In this document: positions 49,806 to 59,093 of the stretch, piece after piece
Position numbering within the stretch: the first letter of the stretch is position 1
How the letters are laid out: each line of letters begins with the position of its first letter
Assembly (NCBI GenBank): GCA_963744115.1
Contig: CAVUSI010000003.1
Location: 1 to 64,000, forward strand
Direction of reading: 5' to 3'
From: Chersky-267 sp963744115
GTDB lineage: Bacteria; Chloroflexota; Limnocylindria; Limnocylindrales; CSP1-4
DNA length: 64,000 nucleotides
Translations under genes and position numbers: made by a program
Notes under the pieces: model-generated
What the model saw: only the letters and a program-made list of their open reading frames with translations
What the model was told of the DNA's origin: nothing
Databases searched by the model: none

Positions 49806-50642
49806 ATGGCCGAGGCGCGACTGACCGTCGCGCTGACGTTCGACCACGACGCGATCTCGTCCGAGGTCGATCGGGGCGAGGGGCCGGTCCTCCGCTCACG
49901 GGGCGAGTTCGGGCCGCGAGTCGGGGCACCGCGGATCCTCGACCTCCTCCGGCGCGAGACGATCCCGAGCACGTGGTTCGTGCCGGGCCACACGATCGCC
50001 TCGTTCCCGGACAGTGTCGAAGCGGTCCTCGCCGACGGTCACGAGGTCGGCTGCCACGGCTGGGCCCACGAGGACCTCTCCGCCCTCGAGCCGGACGCCG
50101 AGCGGGACGTGATGGTCCGGAGCATCGAGGCAGTGACCCGTGTCTCCGGCCTGGCGCCACGGGGGTTCCGGGCCCCGTATTGGGCGTTGTCCGAGCAGAC
50201 GCTCGAGCTCGCCGGCGAGCTGGGCATCCGCTACGACTCGAGCCTGATGGCGGATGACGTCCGGCTCCATCGCGTTCGTGTGGGGGACGTCCACGACCGG
50301 ACGCGGTCGGCCTTCGGCACGCCGGGGTCGCTCGTCGAGGTGCCGATCAGCTGGGCGCTCGACGACTGGCCGCACTTCGAGCCGGGCGGCAAGGGCGTCG
50401 GACCGATGAGTGCGCCCTCGAAGGTCGAGGAGATCTGGCTCGGCGAGCTGCGCTATGCCTGGGATCGCGAGCCCGGCGGGGTCCTGACCCTCACCATGCA
50501 TCCCGAGGCGATCGGCCGCGGCCATCGGCTCCTGATGCTCGAACGGTTCATCGCCGTCGCCCGATCGCTCGACGGCGTGGTGTTCGACCGGCTCGATCGG
50601 ATCGTCGAACGATGGAGCGCGGCGAACCCGGCACCGGCCTGA
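49806..50642 (+). CDS. Polysaccharide deacetylase family protein (NodB-like)
   Basis: The 278-residue protein has a NodB-type barrel without signal peptide. LTFDHDAISSE supplies the catalytic and metal-binding aspartates, HEVGCHGWAHEDLS the metal histidines, and GFRAPYWALSEQTLELAGELGIRYDSS the conserved arginine and later strands. LTMHPEAIGR holds a C-terminal histidine. The insert with FGTPGSLVEVPISWALDDWPHF is typical of the PuuE/cytoplasmic subgroup, so the substrate may be a small amide instead of a wall glycan. It starts 21 bp after the Bax-inhibitor-like gene. Confidence 0.88.
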   Translation: MAEARLTVALTFDHDAISSEVDRGEGPVLRSRGEFGPRVGAPRILDLLRRETIPSTWFVPGHTIASFPDSVEAVLADGHEVGCHGWAHEDLSALEPDAERDVMVRSIEAVTRVSGLAPRGFRAPYWALSEQTLELAGELGIRYDSSLMADDVRLHRVRVGDVHDRTRSAFGTPGSLVEVPISWALDDWPHFEPGGKGVGPMSAPSKVEEIWLGELRYAWDREPGGVLTLTMHPEAIGRGHRLLMLERFIAVARSLDGVVFDRLDRIVERWSAANPAPA

Positions 50643-50694
50643 TCCCAGGGGGCGTGCCGCGTCGGACTCGTGATCGTGCCGCGCCCGACGGGCG

Positions 50695-53600
50695 TCAGCC
50701 GGCGATGCGGCGAGCCGGCGGCCCAGGCTCGGCGGGCGTGGGCCTGAGCGACTTGCCAGATGCCAGGAGCTTCGCGAGCCGGTCGGCCGGAAGCGGTCGG
50801 GCGTACAGGTAGCCCTGGCCGCGATCGCACTCCAGCTCACGCAGCCAGGCCAGCTGTTCGGCCGTCTCGATCCCCTCTGCGACGACATCGATGCCGAGCC
50901 CGTGGGCCAGCGAGATGACCGCCCGGACGATCGGCAGGTTGGCGTCGTCGCCGGTCAGCTCGGCCACGAACGAGCGGTCGATCTTGATGGTGTCGAGCGG
51001 CAGGTGCTTGAGGTACGACAGTGACGAGTAGCCGGTCCCGAAGTCGTCGAGGACGAGCTTCACGCCAAGCGTCCGCAGCGCCCGCAACGCCTCGATCCCG
51101 GCCTCGGACTCGTCCATCAGGACCGACTCGGTGATCTCGAGCTCGAGTGACGGTGCGTCGAGCCCGGTCGACGCGAGGATCCGGGCGACCTGGTCGACGA
51201 GGTCGGGCTGGGCGAACTGCTTGGCCGACAGGTTGACGCTCATCAGGACCGGCGGATCGTGCGGGAAGGACCGCTGCCACTCGAACGCCTGGCGACAGGC
51301 GGTCTCGAGGACCCAGCGGCCGATGTCCTGGATAAGGCCGGTCTCCTCGGCCAGGGGGATGAACGCCAGCGGCGGCACGAGGCCCCGCTCCGGGTGCTGC
51401 CACCGGACGAGTGCCTCGAGACCGACGATCCGGTCGGTCGCCAGGTCGACCAGGGGCTGGTAATGGAGGAGGAGCTCGTCCCGCGCGATCGCGCGACGGA
51501 GGTCGTTCTCGAGGTCGAGTCGCTCCGGCGCGGCGGTGTTCATCCCCGGCTTGTACAGCGCGTGCCGGCTGGTCGGGTCCGCCTTCGCCCGGTACAGGGC
51601 GGTCTCCGCGTCGCGCAGGAGGTCGCCGGGATCGGTCGCGCCGGCGCGGCCGAGGACGATGCCCATGCTCGCCCCGACGAACGTGTCGCGGCCGTCGAGG
51701 TCGAACGGCGCGCGCAGCTCGGCTTCGATCCGCTCGGCGACGAGCAGGGCGTCGTCGGGGTCTCGCACCGAGTCGAGCAGGACCGCGAACTCGTCGCCGC
51801 CGAACCGGGCGACCGTGTCGCCGGGGCGCAGGCACTCGGCCAGGCGCTGGCCGACCCGCTCCAGGAGGCGGTCCCCGGCGGCGTGGCCGAGGCTCTCGTT
51901 GATGACCTTGAACCGGTCGAGGTCGAGCAGGATGAACCCGATCGGTCCCTCGTCGTCGGGCCGCGTGAAGGACAGGGCGTGGGCCATCCGGTCGAGCAGC
52001 AGGGCCCGGTTCGGCAGCCCGGTCAGCCCGTCGTAGAAGGCCGATCGGCTGAGCTCCGCCTCGAGCCGTCGCCGTTCGCGGAGATCGTGGACGGAGACGA
52101 CGTCCGCGGTCGCGCCGTCCGGGTACGGGATCCGGCGCCAGGCGACCTCGACCGGGAAGACGGTGCCGTCGCTGGCCAGTGCGTTCACCTCGAGAGCCAC
52201 CGCCGACTCCGGGCTGTACTCGCCGGCCCGCACGGCTGCGACGGTCTCGGGAGCCGCGAAGTCGAGGATCGTCCGGCCGATGCAGTCCGCGGCCTCGTAC
52301 CCGAGCAATCGGCAGAACGCCGCGTTCACCTCGAGGATGACGCCGTCGCGGTGGATCGCCAGGGCCTCGGACGTGGCGTCGGACAGGCGCCGGTAGCGCT
52401 CCTCGGAGGCCCGCAACGCGTCCTCGGCACGGGCTCGCTCGTCGACCTCGTGCCTCGCCCGCTCGTGGAGTCGCGCGTTGTCGAGGGCCAGTGACGCGAG
52501 CTCGGCGAAGCGCTGGAGGACCTCGACCTGCTGCTCGCCGAAGGTCACCTCGGTCGACCCCGACGCAAGGCCGAGGACACCGATGACCGACCCGTCGGAG
52601 ATGAGCGGGATGCCGACCGCGGCACCGATCGTGCCGACGGTGACCACCGGGTCTCGGACGGCCAGGAGGTCGTAGTCGTCGACGACGAACGGACGCGCGG
52701 TCGCCCAGACGGTGCCGGCGACGCCCACCCCGCGACCGACCCGGTAGTCGACGTAGTCCGCGTACAGGCCGGTGCCGACCCGCATGACCAGCTGGTCGGC
52801 GACCGGATCGACCAGGTAGACGAACCCGTGCGGCGTGCCGACCAGGTCGGCGGCCCGCCGGACGATGGTGGCGAGCAGCTCCGTCGCGTCGAGCCGGTCC
52901 ATCAGTGCGACGGCAGTCTCATTGAGCGCGGCCAGGTAGGCATCACCCGGGGCCTTGGCGATCCGGCCGACATCAGGGTGGGTCGGCTTGACCCGGTAGA
53001 GCTCCGTGTCGGCGGCTTGGACGAGCGCGTCCTTCGCTCGGCCGTCAGCGGGGAAGGTCGCGATGCCGACGCTGATCGTGACGACCGGTCCCGTCCCGGC
53101 GGTCTCCCTCGCGGCCGTCTCGGCCACCGCGACCCGGATCCGGTCCGCGATGGCCTCGGCGCGCTGACGTCCGAGGCCCGGGAGCAGGACCGCGAACTCG
53201 TCCCCTCCGTAGCGGTACGCACGGTCCTCGTCCCGCACGGCACCGACGATCGCGCCGCCGATCGTCTGCAGGAGCGCGTCGCCGGCCGGGTGGCCGAGCG
53301 TGTCGTTGAACGCCTTGAACCCGTCCAGGTCCATCATCAGGACCGCGAACCCGGAGCCGTCTCCGGCGGCGACGGCCTCGCCCAGCTCCCGCTGGAACGC
53401 CCCGTGGTTGCGCAGCCCGGTCAGCGAGTCGAGCTCTGCCCGGACCTCGACCGCTCGATGGGCCTCGGCGTTCTGGAGGGCGATCGATGCCTGGCCGGCG
53501 AACAGCTTCGTCAGCTCGAATTCGTTCTCGTCGAAATGCAATTCCTCGGCGCCCATCCGACCGATATTGAGCGTGCCGATCACGTCGCCCTGGACTCCCA

Positions 53601-55089
53601 GCGGCACGACGATCATCGACTCGGGCTCCTCCGGCGTCCCCGGGATCTGGATCGAGCGCTGGTCGAGATGGGCATCGTTGGCCAGGACGGCTTCGTTCCG
53701 TTCGATGACCCAGCCGGTGAGCCCGACCCCGAGCGGTCCGACGTAGTCCATGATCACGTCGGCGAAGCGGTCCCGGGCCACGACCGGGCGGCGGACCGCC
53801 GCCTCCTTGTCGACGCGGTAGATCGTCAGCGAGTCGTAGGCGACGACCGCCTTGAGCGAGTCGGCGATCATCTCGAGGACGGCCTGCGGATCGAGGGTCG
53901 ACAGGAGCGTCTCGTTGACCTCGAGGAGTCGGCGCTGGCTGGCGAGCTGGTGCTCGAGCTCGTCCTGCTGGCGGCGGACCCGCTCGGCGATGTCGGCGTT
54001 GATGAACGCCTGGGCGGCATGGCCGGCGAAGATCGACAGGGTGGCCTCGTCGTCCGCCGTGAACCGGTCGCGACCGAGCTTGGCCAGGACGATGACCCCC
54101 TCGACGCGATCGTCGTAGACCATCGGGACGAGGAGCATCGATTCGGGCCCGTCGGTGGGGCCGATCAGGATCCGCCGGTCGTCCAGCTCCGCATCGCCGA
54201 TGACGAGCGACTCGCCGCGCTCCGCCACCCAGCCGGTCAGACCCTGCCCGACCTTGCAACGGAGCACCTCGACGCTCGGGGATTCGACGCCCATGAAGAC
54301 GCCGCTGAAGGCGATCGGCTCGCACAGCCCCGCGACATGGTCGACCCGGTAGACGCGGATGTTGTCGTAGTCGATGAGGCTCCGGGCCTCGGCCACGATC
54401 GCCTCGGCGATCCCGCGGACGTCCTGGATCCGGTTGAGTCGGGCGCTGAGGTCCTGGATCGCGCGCAGTCGGGCCGCCAGGTCGAGGGTCGCCTCGTGCA
54501 GGCGGGTGTTCTCGATCGCGGCCGCCATCTGGTTGCCGAACGCGGCCGCGAGCTCGAGCTCCTCCGCCGGCCACTCGCGACGGGTCTCGTGGTAGAGGAC
54601 CAGCAGCCCCAGCATCCGCTCCTGGAACACGATCGGGACGAAGCAGACCGTCTCGATCCCGTCGGCGGCATAGGCCGCGCGCATCTCCGGTGTCGCCGCG
54701 TGCTGCCCGGCGCCCTGCAGGACCCGCAGCTCGTGGTCGCGCGCGACCTGGACCCCGTTGGCCGGCGAGTCGATGGTGAGGTGGCCGACGGCCTCGCGCA
54801 ACCCCGGGCTGATGCCACGATGGGCGGCCAGTCGGAAGGGGTGCTGGGCGCCATCATCGATCAGCCACAGGGCCGCTCGCTCCACGGAGAAGAGCGTGAT
54901 GGTGAACGCGATCACGTCGTCGAACAGCGTCGCGAGATCCGTCCGTCCCGAAACGGCCGCCGCGATCCGTCGGAGCGCGACGTCCCGCGTCACATCGATC
55001 GGCGCAGGACCGTTCGCAGCTTCCTCGAGCGCGCGCTTCCGCTTGCCCCGGGCGCTGCGGTCGCGATCGCGTCGATAGGTGACGGCCAC
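50695..55089 (-). CDS. Multi-sensor GAF/GGDEF/GAF/PAS/GGDEF/EAL cyclic-di-GMP protein
   Basis: The 1,464-residue protein has, in order, three GAF domains (about 35-200, 225-385, 410-560), a GGDEF domain (575-735), a fourth GAF (750-905), a PAS domain (925-1035), a second GGDEF (1045-1205) and an EAL domain (1220-1450). Both cyclase sites read GGDEF and both keep an RxxD inhibitory site five residues upstream (RDED, RPGD). The EAL domain has GLEALVRW, DDFGTGYSSL and KIDRSF, so synthesis and breakdown of c-di-GMP both look possible. No membrane segment is seen. I start at the GTG at 55089, after GGAGGT. Confidence 0.85.
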   Translation of the reverse strand: MAVTYRRDRDRSARGKRKRALEEAANGPAPIDVTRDVALRRIAAAVSGRTDLATLFDDVIAFTITLFSVERAALWLIDDGAQHPFRLAAHRGISPGLREAVGHLTIDSPANGVQVARDHELRVLQGAGQHAATPEMRAAYAADGIETVCFVPIVFQERMLGLLVLYHETRREWPAEELELAAAFGNQMAAAIENTRLHEATLDLAARLRAIQDLSARLNRIQDVRGIAEAIVAEARSLIDYDNIRVYRVDHVAGLCEPIAFSGVFMGVESPSVEVLRCKVGQGLTGWVAERGESLVIGDAELDDRRILIGPTDGPESMLLVPMVYDDRVEGVIVLAKLGRDRFTADDEATLSIFAGHAAQAFINADIAERVRRQQDELEHQLASQRRLLEVNETLLSTLDPQAVLEMIADSLKAVVAYDSLTIYRVDKEAAVRRPVVARDRFADVIMDYVGPLGVGLTGWVIERNEAVLANDAHLDQRSIQIPGTPEEPESMIVVPLGVQGDVIGTLNIGRMGAEELHFDENEFELTKLFAGQASIALQNAEAHRAVEVRAELDSLTGLRNHGAFQRELGEAVAAGDGSGFAVLMMDLDGFKAFNDTLGHPAGDALLQTIGGAIVGAVRDEDRAYRYGGDEFAVLLPGLGRQRAEAIADRIRVAVAETAARETAGTGPVVTISVGIATFPADGRAKDALVQAADTELYRVKPTHPDVGRIAKAPGDAYLAALNETAVALMDRLDATELLATIVRRAADLVGTPHGFVYLVDPVADQLVMRVGTGLYADYVDYRVGRGVGVAGTVWATARPFVVDDYDLLAVRDPVVTVGTIGAAVGIPLISDGSVIGVLGLASGSTEVTFGEQQVEVLQRFAELASLALDNARLHERARHEVDERARAEDALRASEERYRRLSDATSEALAIHRDGVILEVNAAFCRLLGYEAADCIGRTILDFAAPETVAAVRAGEYSPESAVALEVNALASDGTVFPVEVAWRRIPYPDGATADVVSVHDLRERRRLEAELSRSAFYDGLTGLPNRALLLDRMAHALSFTRPDDEGPIGFILLDLDRFKVINESLGHAAGDRLLERVGQRLAECLRPGDTVARFGGDEFAVLLDSVRDPDDALLVAERIEAELRAPFDLDGRDTFVGASMGIVLGRAGATDPGDLLRDAETALYRAKADPTSRHALYKPGMNTAAPERLDLENDLRRAIARDELLLHYQPLVDLATDRIVGLEALVRWQHPERGLVPPLAFIPLAEETGLIQDIGRWVLETACRQAFEWQRSFPHDPPVLMSVNLSAKQFAQPDLVDQVARILASTGLDAPSLELEITESVLMDESEAGIEALRALRTLGVKLVLDDFGTGYSSLSYLKHLPLDTIKIDRSFVAELTGDDANLPIVRAVISLAHGLGIDVVAEGIETAEQLAWLRELECDRGQGYLYARPLPADRLAKLLASGKSLRPTPAEPGPPARRIAG

Positions 55090-55250
55090 CTGTTGGGAGA
55101 GACCTCCATCGGCTCGGATTCCGGGGCTCGTGACGGCGCAACGCCCGGCGTGGAGCGCCGGGTGTCGCAGTCCCGACCGTACGTCGGGGCGGACCCGTTC
55201 GCGATGGCCCGACAGTCCTAGTCCGAACGCCGGAGTCGGCTGGCGTCCGA

Positions 55251-56957
55251 TCAGCCGACGCGGACGCCGATGGTGTGGTAGCCGCGGGCCCCGTCGGGCG
55301 CCGGGGGCGACGACGCTTCGGTCTGGACCTGTCCGGTCCCGTCCGTCGCCCGGACCTGGATCCGGTGCTCGCCGGCCGGGGCGTCCCAGGCGAGCTTCCA
55401 CTGGACCCAGGTGGCGTTCGAGATCTCGCTCGACATCACCGCCGGCTGCCAGGCTCCATCGTCGACCCGCACCTCGACCTTCGACACGCCGCGATCGGGC
55501 GCCCAGGCCACCCCGGCGACGGCCACCGGCCCGGCCGTGACGTTCGCCCCGGACGAGGGGACGTCGATCCGCGACTGGGTCAGGATCGGGGCCTCCTTGG
55601 ACCAGCCGAGCGGCACCCAGTAGGCGTCGAACGCCTCGAGGGTGGTCAGCTCGATCTCGGCCAGCCATTTCGTGGCCGACACGTAGCCGTACAGACCGGG
55701 GACGATCAGCCGGGCGGGGTATCCGTGCTGGACCGGCAGCGGCTCGCCGTTCATCCCGACCGCGATCATCGGCTCGCGGGACGGGTCCATCGCCCAGGCG
55801 GTCGGGAACCCGACCGTGAAACCATCGACCGAGCGGCCGACGATCTGGGTCGCCCCGGGCCGGACGCCGGCCATCGCCAGGACCTCCCGGAGGTGGACGC
55901 CGCGCCACAGGGCGTTCCCGACGAGATTCCCGCCGACCTCGTTGGAGACACAGGCGATCGTCACGTACTGCTCGAAGATCGGCATCGCGGTGAGCTGGGC
56001 ATAGGTCAGGCTGACGGGGGTGTCGACCATCCCGGTGACCTTGACCGTCCAGTTCGCGACGTCGACCCGGGGCACGATGAGCGCTGTGTCGATCCGGTAG
56101 AAGTCGTCGTTGGGGACGACGATCGGGGTGATCCCAGGCACCGACAGCGAGGTGTCGGGCGCGAGCGGCGCCGGGGCCAGCGACGCGCCCGGCAGCACGA
56201 CGGTCGTCGGCTCCTGCGAGTGAGCGCCCTGGAGGAGCGTCCGACCGATCGCCCCGACCGCGACCGATCCAAGCGCCAGTCCTCCCGAGGCCACGAGGAA
56301 CCGGCGCCGATCCCAGTCCGGCATCTGGGTGACGCCGGACCTCGACCGCGCCGCGCCTCGACCCGGCCCGCGGCCGGCCGCCGCGCCCGACGTGCCGGCC
56401 GCGGTCGGGCGAGCCGTCACGGAGCGGCGCCCGGCGGCGAGATCGACGAGCAGTCGCAGGGCCCCGAGACCCGCTCCGACGGCGAGCACCACGGTCAGCA
56501 CCGACAGTGGCGCCGACCCGGTCCCCATCCTGAGGGCCGAGAAGAGCGCGACGATCCCAAAGGCGCCGAAGACCCCGGCCGCCGCCGTGAACCGCGTCCG
56601 GGCGAGCAGCCCGAGCAGTCCGCCGACGACAAGAGCCACGACGAGGATGAGGACGTTGAGGAACAGCTTGTCGTTCGTCCCGAACAGGGACACCACGACG
56701 TCCTTGGCCCCGGGCGGCTGCTGGTCGATGACGAGCGTCCCGATCGCCACCACGAGCGACGGCGCGCCCGCGACGAGCCCGGCGACGATCTCCCCGACCG
56801 CGATCGAGACCATGACGGCCACGGCCCCGGCCACGAAGAACGCCCACCTTCGGGCCGAGCCGGCGGAAGCCGCCTCGGGGACGGGGGCGGCGGAGGGTCC
56901 TGCGGCACGAGGTGGTCCGACCACGTCCCCTGGACGCCAGACCGGTTCGTCGTTCAC
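55251..56957 (-). CDS. Membrane-anchored molybdopterin oxidoreductase, sulfite-oxidase fold
   Basis: The 568-residue protein has four to five N-terminal membrane helices (about 38-175), a twin-arginine-like stretch (DRRRFLVASGGLAL) and a sulfite-oxidase-type molybdopterin domain (about 270-460) with VTIACVSNEVGG holding the molybdenum cysteine, GNALWRGVHLREVL and HGYPARLIVPGLYGY. A C-terminal Mo-co dimerisation domain follows (SRIDVPSSGANV, VEVRVDDGAWQPA). The substrate may be sulfite or an oxidised methionine, as for MsrP-type enzymes. A TTAGAT element six bases before the GTG start predicts a leaderless message. Confidence 0.85.
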   Translation of the reverse strand: MNDEPVWRPGDVVGPPRAAGPSAAPVPEAASAGSARRWAFFVAGAVAVMVSIAVGEIVAGLVAGAPSLVVAIGTLVIDQQPPGAKDVVVSLFGTNDKLFLNVLILVVALVVGGLLGLLARTRFTAAAGVFGAFGIVALFSALRMGTGSAPLSVLTVVLAVGAGLGALRLLVDLAAGRRSVTARPTAAGTSGAAAGRGPGRGAARSRSGVTQMPDWDRRRFLVASGGLALGSVAVGAIGRTLLQGAHSQEPTTVVLPGASLAPAPLAPDTSLSVPGITPIVVPNDDFYRIDTALIVPRVDVANWTVKVTGMVDTPVSLTYAQLTAMPIFEQYVTIACVSNEVGGNLVGNALWRGVHLREVLAMAGVRPGATQIVGRSVDGFTVGFPTAWAMDPSREPMIAVGMNGEPLPVQHGYPARLIVPGLYGYVSATKWLAEIELTTLEAFDAYWVPLGWSKEAPILTQSRIDVPSSGANVTAGPVAVAGVAWAPDRGVSKVEVRVDDGAWQPAVMSSEISNATWVQWKLAWDAPAGEHRIQVRATDGTGQVQTEASSPPAPDGARGYHTIGVRVG

Positions 56958-56963
56958 GGCCGC

Positions 56964-56969
56964 ATCTAA
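56964..56969 (-). promoter_or_regulatory. -10-like element TTAGAT of the molybdoenzyme gene, leaderless spacing
   Basis: On the minus strand TTAGAT is followed by GCGGCC and the GTG at 56957. Confidence 0.4.
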
Positions 56970-57027
56970 CCACGACTCGGTGACGACCGTGTGTCAGGTC
57001 ATCCGGGGCACTCGAAGAATCGTCGCC

Positions 57028-57033
57028 TACGAT
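57028..57033 (+). promoter_or_regulatory. -10 element TACGAT of the methyltransferase gene, leaderless spacing
   Basis: TACGAT is followed by GTCGCG and the ATG at 57040, with no ribosome binding site. Confidence 0.55.
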
Positions 57034-57039
57034 GTCGCG

Positions 57040-57567
57040 ATGGATCACGCCGACCACGTCCGCCTGATCCGCGATGGGGTCATCGGCGCGGGTCCGGCCT
57101 GGGCCGACCTCGGGTCGGGGAGGGGTGCGTTCACCCTCGCCCTGGCCGACATCCTCGGACCGTCCGGCAGGATCGTCTCGGTCGATCGCGACGCCGGTGC
57201 GCTCCGCGAGCAGGCGGGGGAGCTGCGTCGTCGGTTCCCGGAGGTGGCCGTGGACCAGCGCGTCGCGGACTTCAGCGGGCCGCTCGGCGTCGGTCCGCTC
57301 GACGGCATCGTGATGGCGAACTCGCTCCATTTCGTCCGCGACAAGGCCCCCGTCCTCGCCGAGGTGCGGGCGGCGCTGCGCGACGGCGGGCGGCTCGTCC
57401 TCGTCGAGTACGACGCCGATCGCGGCAACCAGTGGGTCCCGTTCCCGATGACCTTCGACACCTGGCGGCGCACCGCCGAGGTCTCAGGGTTCCGGGACAC
57501 CCGGTGGCTCGCCTCGGTCCCGAGCCGGTTCCTCGGGTCGATCTACTCGGCGGTCAGCGTCCGCTGA
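57040..57567 (+). CDS. Class I SAM-dependent methyltransferase
   Basis: The 175-residue protein is a compact Rossmann-fold methyltransferase. WADLGSGRGAFTLALAD is SAM motif I, IVSVDRDAGAL the acidic second strand, LDGIVMANSLHFV motif IV and LRDGGRLVLVEYD motif V/VI. It is shorter than most, with no obvious substrate domain, so the target is unknown. The longer frame upstream is antisense to the molybdoenzyme gene and is not supported. The ATG at 57040 matches the leaderless promoter. Confidence 0.85.
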   Translation: MDHADHVRLIRDGVIGAGPAWADLGSGRGAFTLALADILGPSGRIVSVDRDAGALREQAGELRRRFPEVAVDQRVADFSGPLGVGPLDGIVMANSLHFVRDKAPVLAEVRAALRDGGRLVLVEYDADRGNQWVPFPMTFDTWRRTAEVSGFRDTRWLASVPSRFLGSIYSAVSVR

Positions 57568-57587
57568 CGGCGACCGCCCTGGCTTCG

Positions 57588-57642
57588 TTGACGCTCGAGG
57601 CCGTCGGCGCGTAGACTAATCCCGACGGAATCACTCGGAATT
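57588..57642 (+). promoter_or_regulatory. suf promoter with IscR-type operator AATCCCGA-N9-TCGGAATT
   Basis: TTGACG (57588-57593) and TAGACT (57612-57617) with an 18-base gap make a strong housekeeping promoter. The palindrome at 57618-57642 follows directly, so a bound repressor would sit on the transcription start. Arms pair at seven of eight positions with a nine-base spacer. The SYYGA-N9-TCRRS core is that of IscR type-1 sites. This fits autoregulation by the Rrf2 protein encoded next. Confidence 0.75.
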
Positions 57643-57691
57643 CGAGGCCTGACCCCTGAGCACCCGGACCCAGTTCCATGGCAGCGGCGCC

Positions 57692-58177
57692 GTGTCCTTC
57701 TCGACGAAGGGCGAATACGGCGTGCGGCTGATGGTCCAGCTCGGTCGCCACTATGGCGCGGGTCCGGCCAGCCTGGCCGAGATCGCGTCGGAGGAGGCCC
57801 TCCCCCGACCGTACCTCGAGCAGCTGGTGATGAGCCTGCGGGATGCCGGACTCGTCGTCTCGACGCGCGGCGCCCACGGCGGCTACGAGCTCGCCCGTGC
57901 CCCAGAGGCGATCGGGATGGCCGACATCCTCCGTGCCCTCGAGGGGCCGATCGCCCCGATGATCTGCGCTAGCGAGGATGAGGCGCCCGACCATCAACAC
58001 GCCTGCGACCGGACCGCCCGTTGCTCGGTCAACCTCCTCTGGGTCCGCATCCGTGACGCGATCAGCGGCACCCTCGAGGGGATGACCCTGGCCGACCTCG
58101 TCCCGCAACGGACCGGCCTGGTGGACCCGCAGCCTGCGACCCGGACCGCCGCCACCCCCGAACCGCTCGGCGTCTGA
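57692..58177 (+). CDS. Rrf2-family regulator of the SUF locus (IscR/SufR-like)
   Basis: The 161-residue protein begins with the Rrf2 winged helix (FSTKGEYGVRLMVQLGRHYG, SLAEIASEEALPRPYLEQLV, LRDAGLVVSTRGAHGGYELAR) and has three cysteines in ICASEDEAPDHQHACDRTARC, spaced C-x12-C-x5-C, suitable for an Fe-S cluster. It is the first gene of the suf operon and probably reports cluster status. Palindromes of one type at its own promoter and at three other Fe-S or sulfur loci here are the likely targets. The start is the GTG at 57692. Confidence 0.85.
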   Translation: MSFSTKGEYGVRLMVQLGRHYGAGPASLAEIASEEALPRPYLEQLVMSLRDAGLVVSTRGAHGGYELARAPEAIGMADILRALEGPIAPMICASEDEAPDHQHACDRTARCSVNLLWVRIRDAISGTLEGMTLADLVPQRTGLVDPQPATRTAATPEPLGV

Positions 58178-58218
58178 ACGACGTCGTCACCCACCAGCGA
58201 CCAGGAGCCCGACCACCC

Positions 58219-59091
58219 GTGACCAACGACACCGACCTCGTCATCCGCGATCTCCGCGTCGCCCCGATCGCCGACCCGGAGCGGGAGATCCTCAAGGGCA
58301 TCGACCTTACGGTCGGCCCCGGCGAGGTCCACGCGATCATGGGGCCGAACGGCTCCGGCAAGACGACGCTCGCCTACGCCCTGATGGGGCATCCCGCGTA
58401 CATCGTCACCGGCGGGTCCGTCACCTGGCAGGGTCGCAACGTGCTCAAGCTGTCGCCGGACAAGCGCTCGCGACTCGGCATGTTCCTGGCCTTCCAGTAC
58501 CCGACCGCCATCCCCGGCCTGAGCGTCGCCAGCTTCATCCGCTCGGCGCTCAACGCCAAGCTCCAGGGCGTCGACAAGGACCCGAACATCGACCCGACCG
58601 ACCTGGTCAAGGGCGGTGGACTGAACATGGGCCAGTTCCGGCGATTGATGCGCGAGAAGATGGCGCTCCTCAAGATCGACGAGTCGTTCGCCAGCCGGTA
58701 CGTCAACGACGGGTTCTCGGGCGGTGAGAAGAAGCGCCTCGAGATGCTCCAGATGGCCGTCCTCGAGCCGAGGATGGCGATCCTCGACGAGACCGACTCC
58801 GGCCTCGACATCGACGCCCTGCGGATCGTCGCCGAGGGCGTCAACGCGATGCTCAACCCGGACATGGGCGTCCTCCTGATCACCCACTACCAGCGCCTTC
58901 TGAACTACATCACCCCCGACGTCGTCCATGTGCTGGCGCTCGGCCGGATCATCACCAGCGGCGGCAAGGACCTCGCGCTCCGGCTCGAGGACGAGGGCTA
59001 CGGCCCGATCCTCCGCGAGCAGGGCTACGAGACCGACGTCCCCGATGAGGCGCTGCTCGTTCCGGCGGAGCCTGCCGAGGTCGCGAGCTGA
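58219..59091 (+). CDS. sufC: SUF system ATPase SufC
   Basis: The 290-residue protein is the ABC ATPase of the SUF scaffold. Walker A is GPNGSGKTTL, the Q-loop FLAFQYPTAIPGLSV, the signature FSGGEKKRLEMLQM and Walker B MAILDETDSGLDIDALR; the LDETDSGLD and TPDVVHVLALGRI segments distinguish SufC from other ABC ATPases. It is about 40 residues longer than typical. The start is the GTG at 58219. SufB and SufD, its usual partners, are not adjacent: sufS follows after two bases. Confidence 0.93.
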   Translation: MTNDTDLVIRDLRVAPIADPEREILKGIDLTVGPGEVHAIMGPNGSGKTTLAYALMGHPAYIVTGGSVTWQGRNVLKLSPDKRSRLGMFLAFQYPTAIPGLSVASFIRSALNAKLQGVDKDPNIDPTDLVKGGGLNMGQFRRLMREKMALLKIDESFASRYVNDGFSGGEKKRLEMLQMAVLEPRMAILDETDSGLDIDALRIVAEGVNAMLNPDMGVLLITHYQRLLNYITPDVVHVLALGRIITSGGKDLALRLEDEGYGPILREQGYETDVPDEALLVPAEPAEVAS

Positions 59092-59093
59092 CG

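Noticed and set aside
52828..55221. 797-codon plus-strand frame opposite the GGDEF/EAL gene
   Set aside because: It is a mirror of a well-defined multidomain gene and shows no recognisable domain.
55090..57330. N-terminal extension of the GGDEF/EAL protein to 2,211 codons
   Set aside because: The extension overlaps the molybdoenzyme gene in another frame and is arginine-rich; the GTG at 55089 has GGAGGT upstream.
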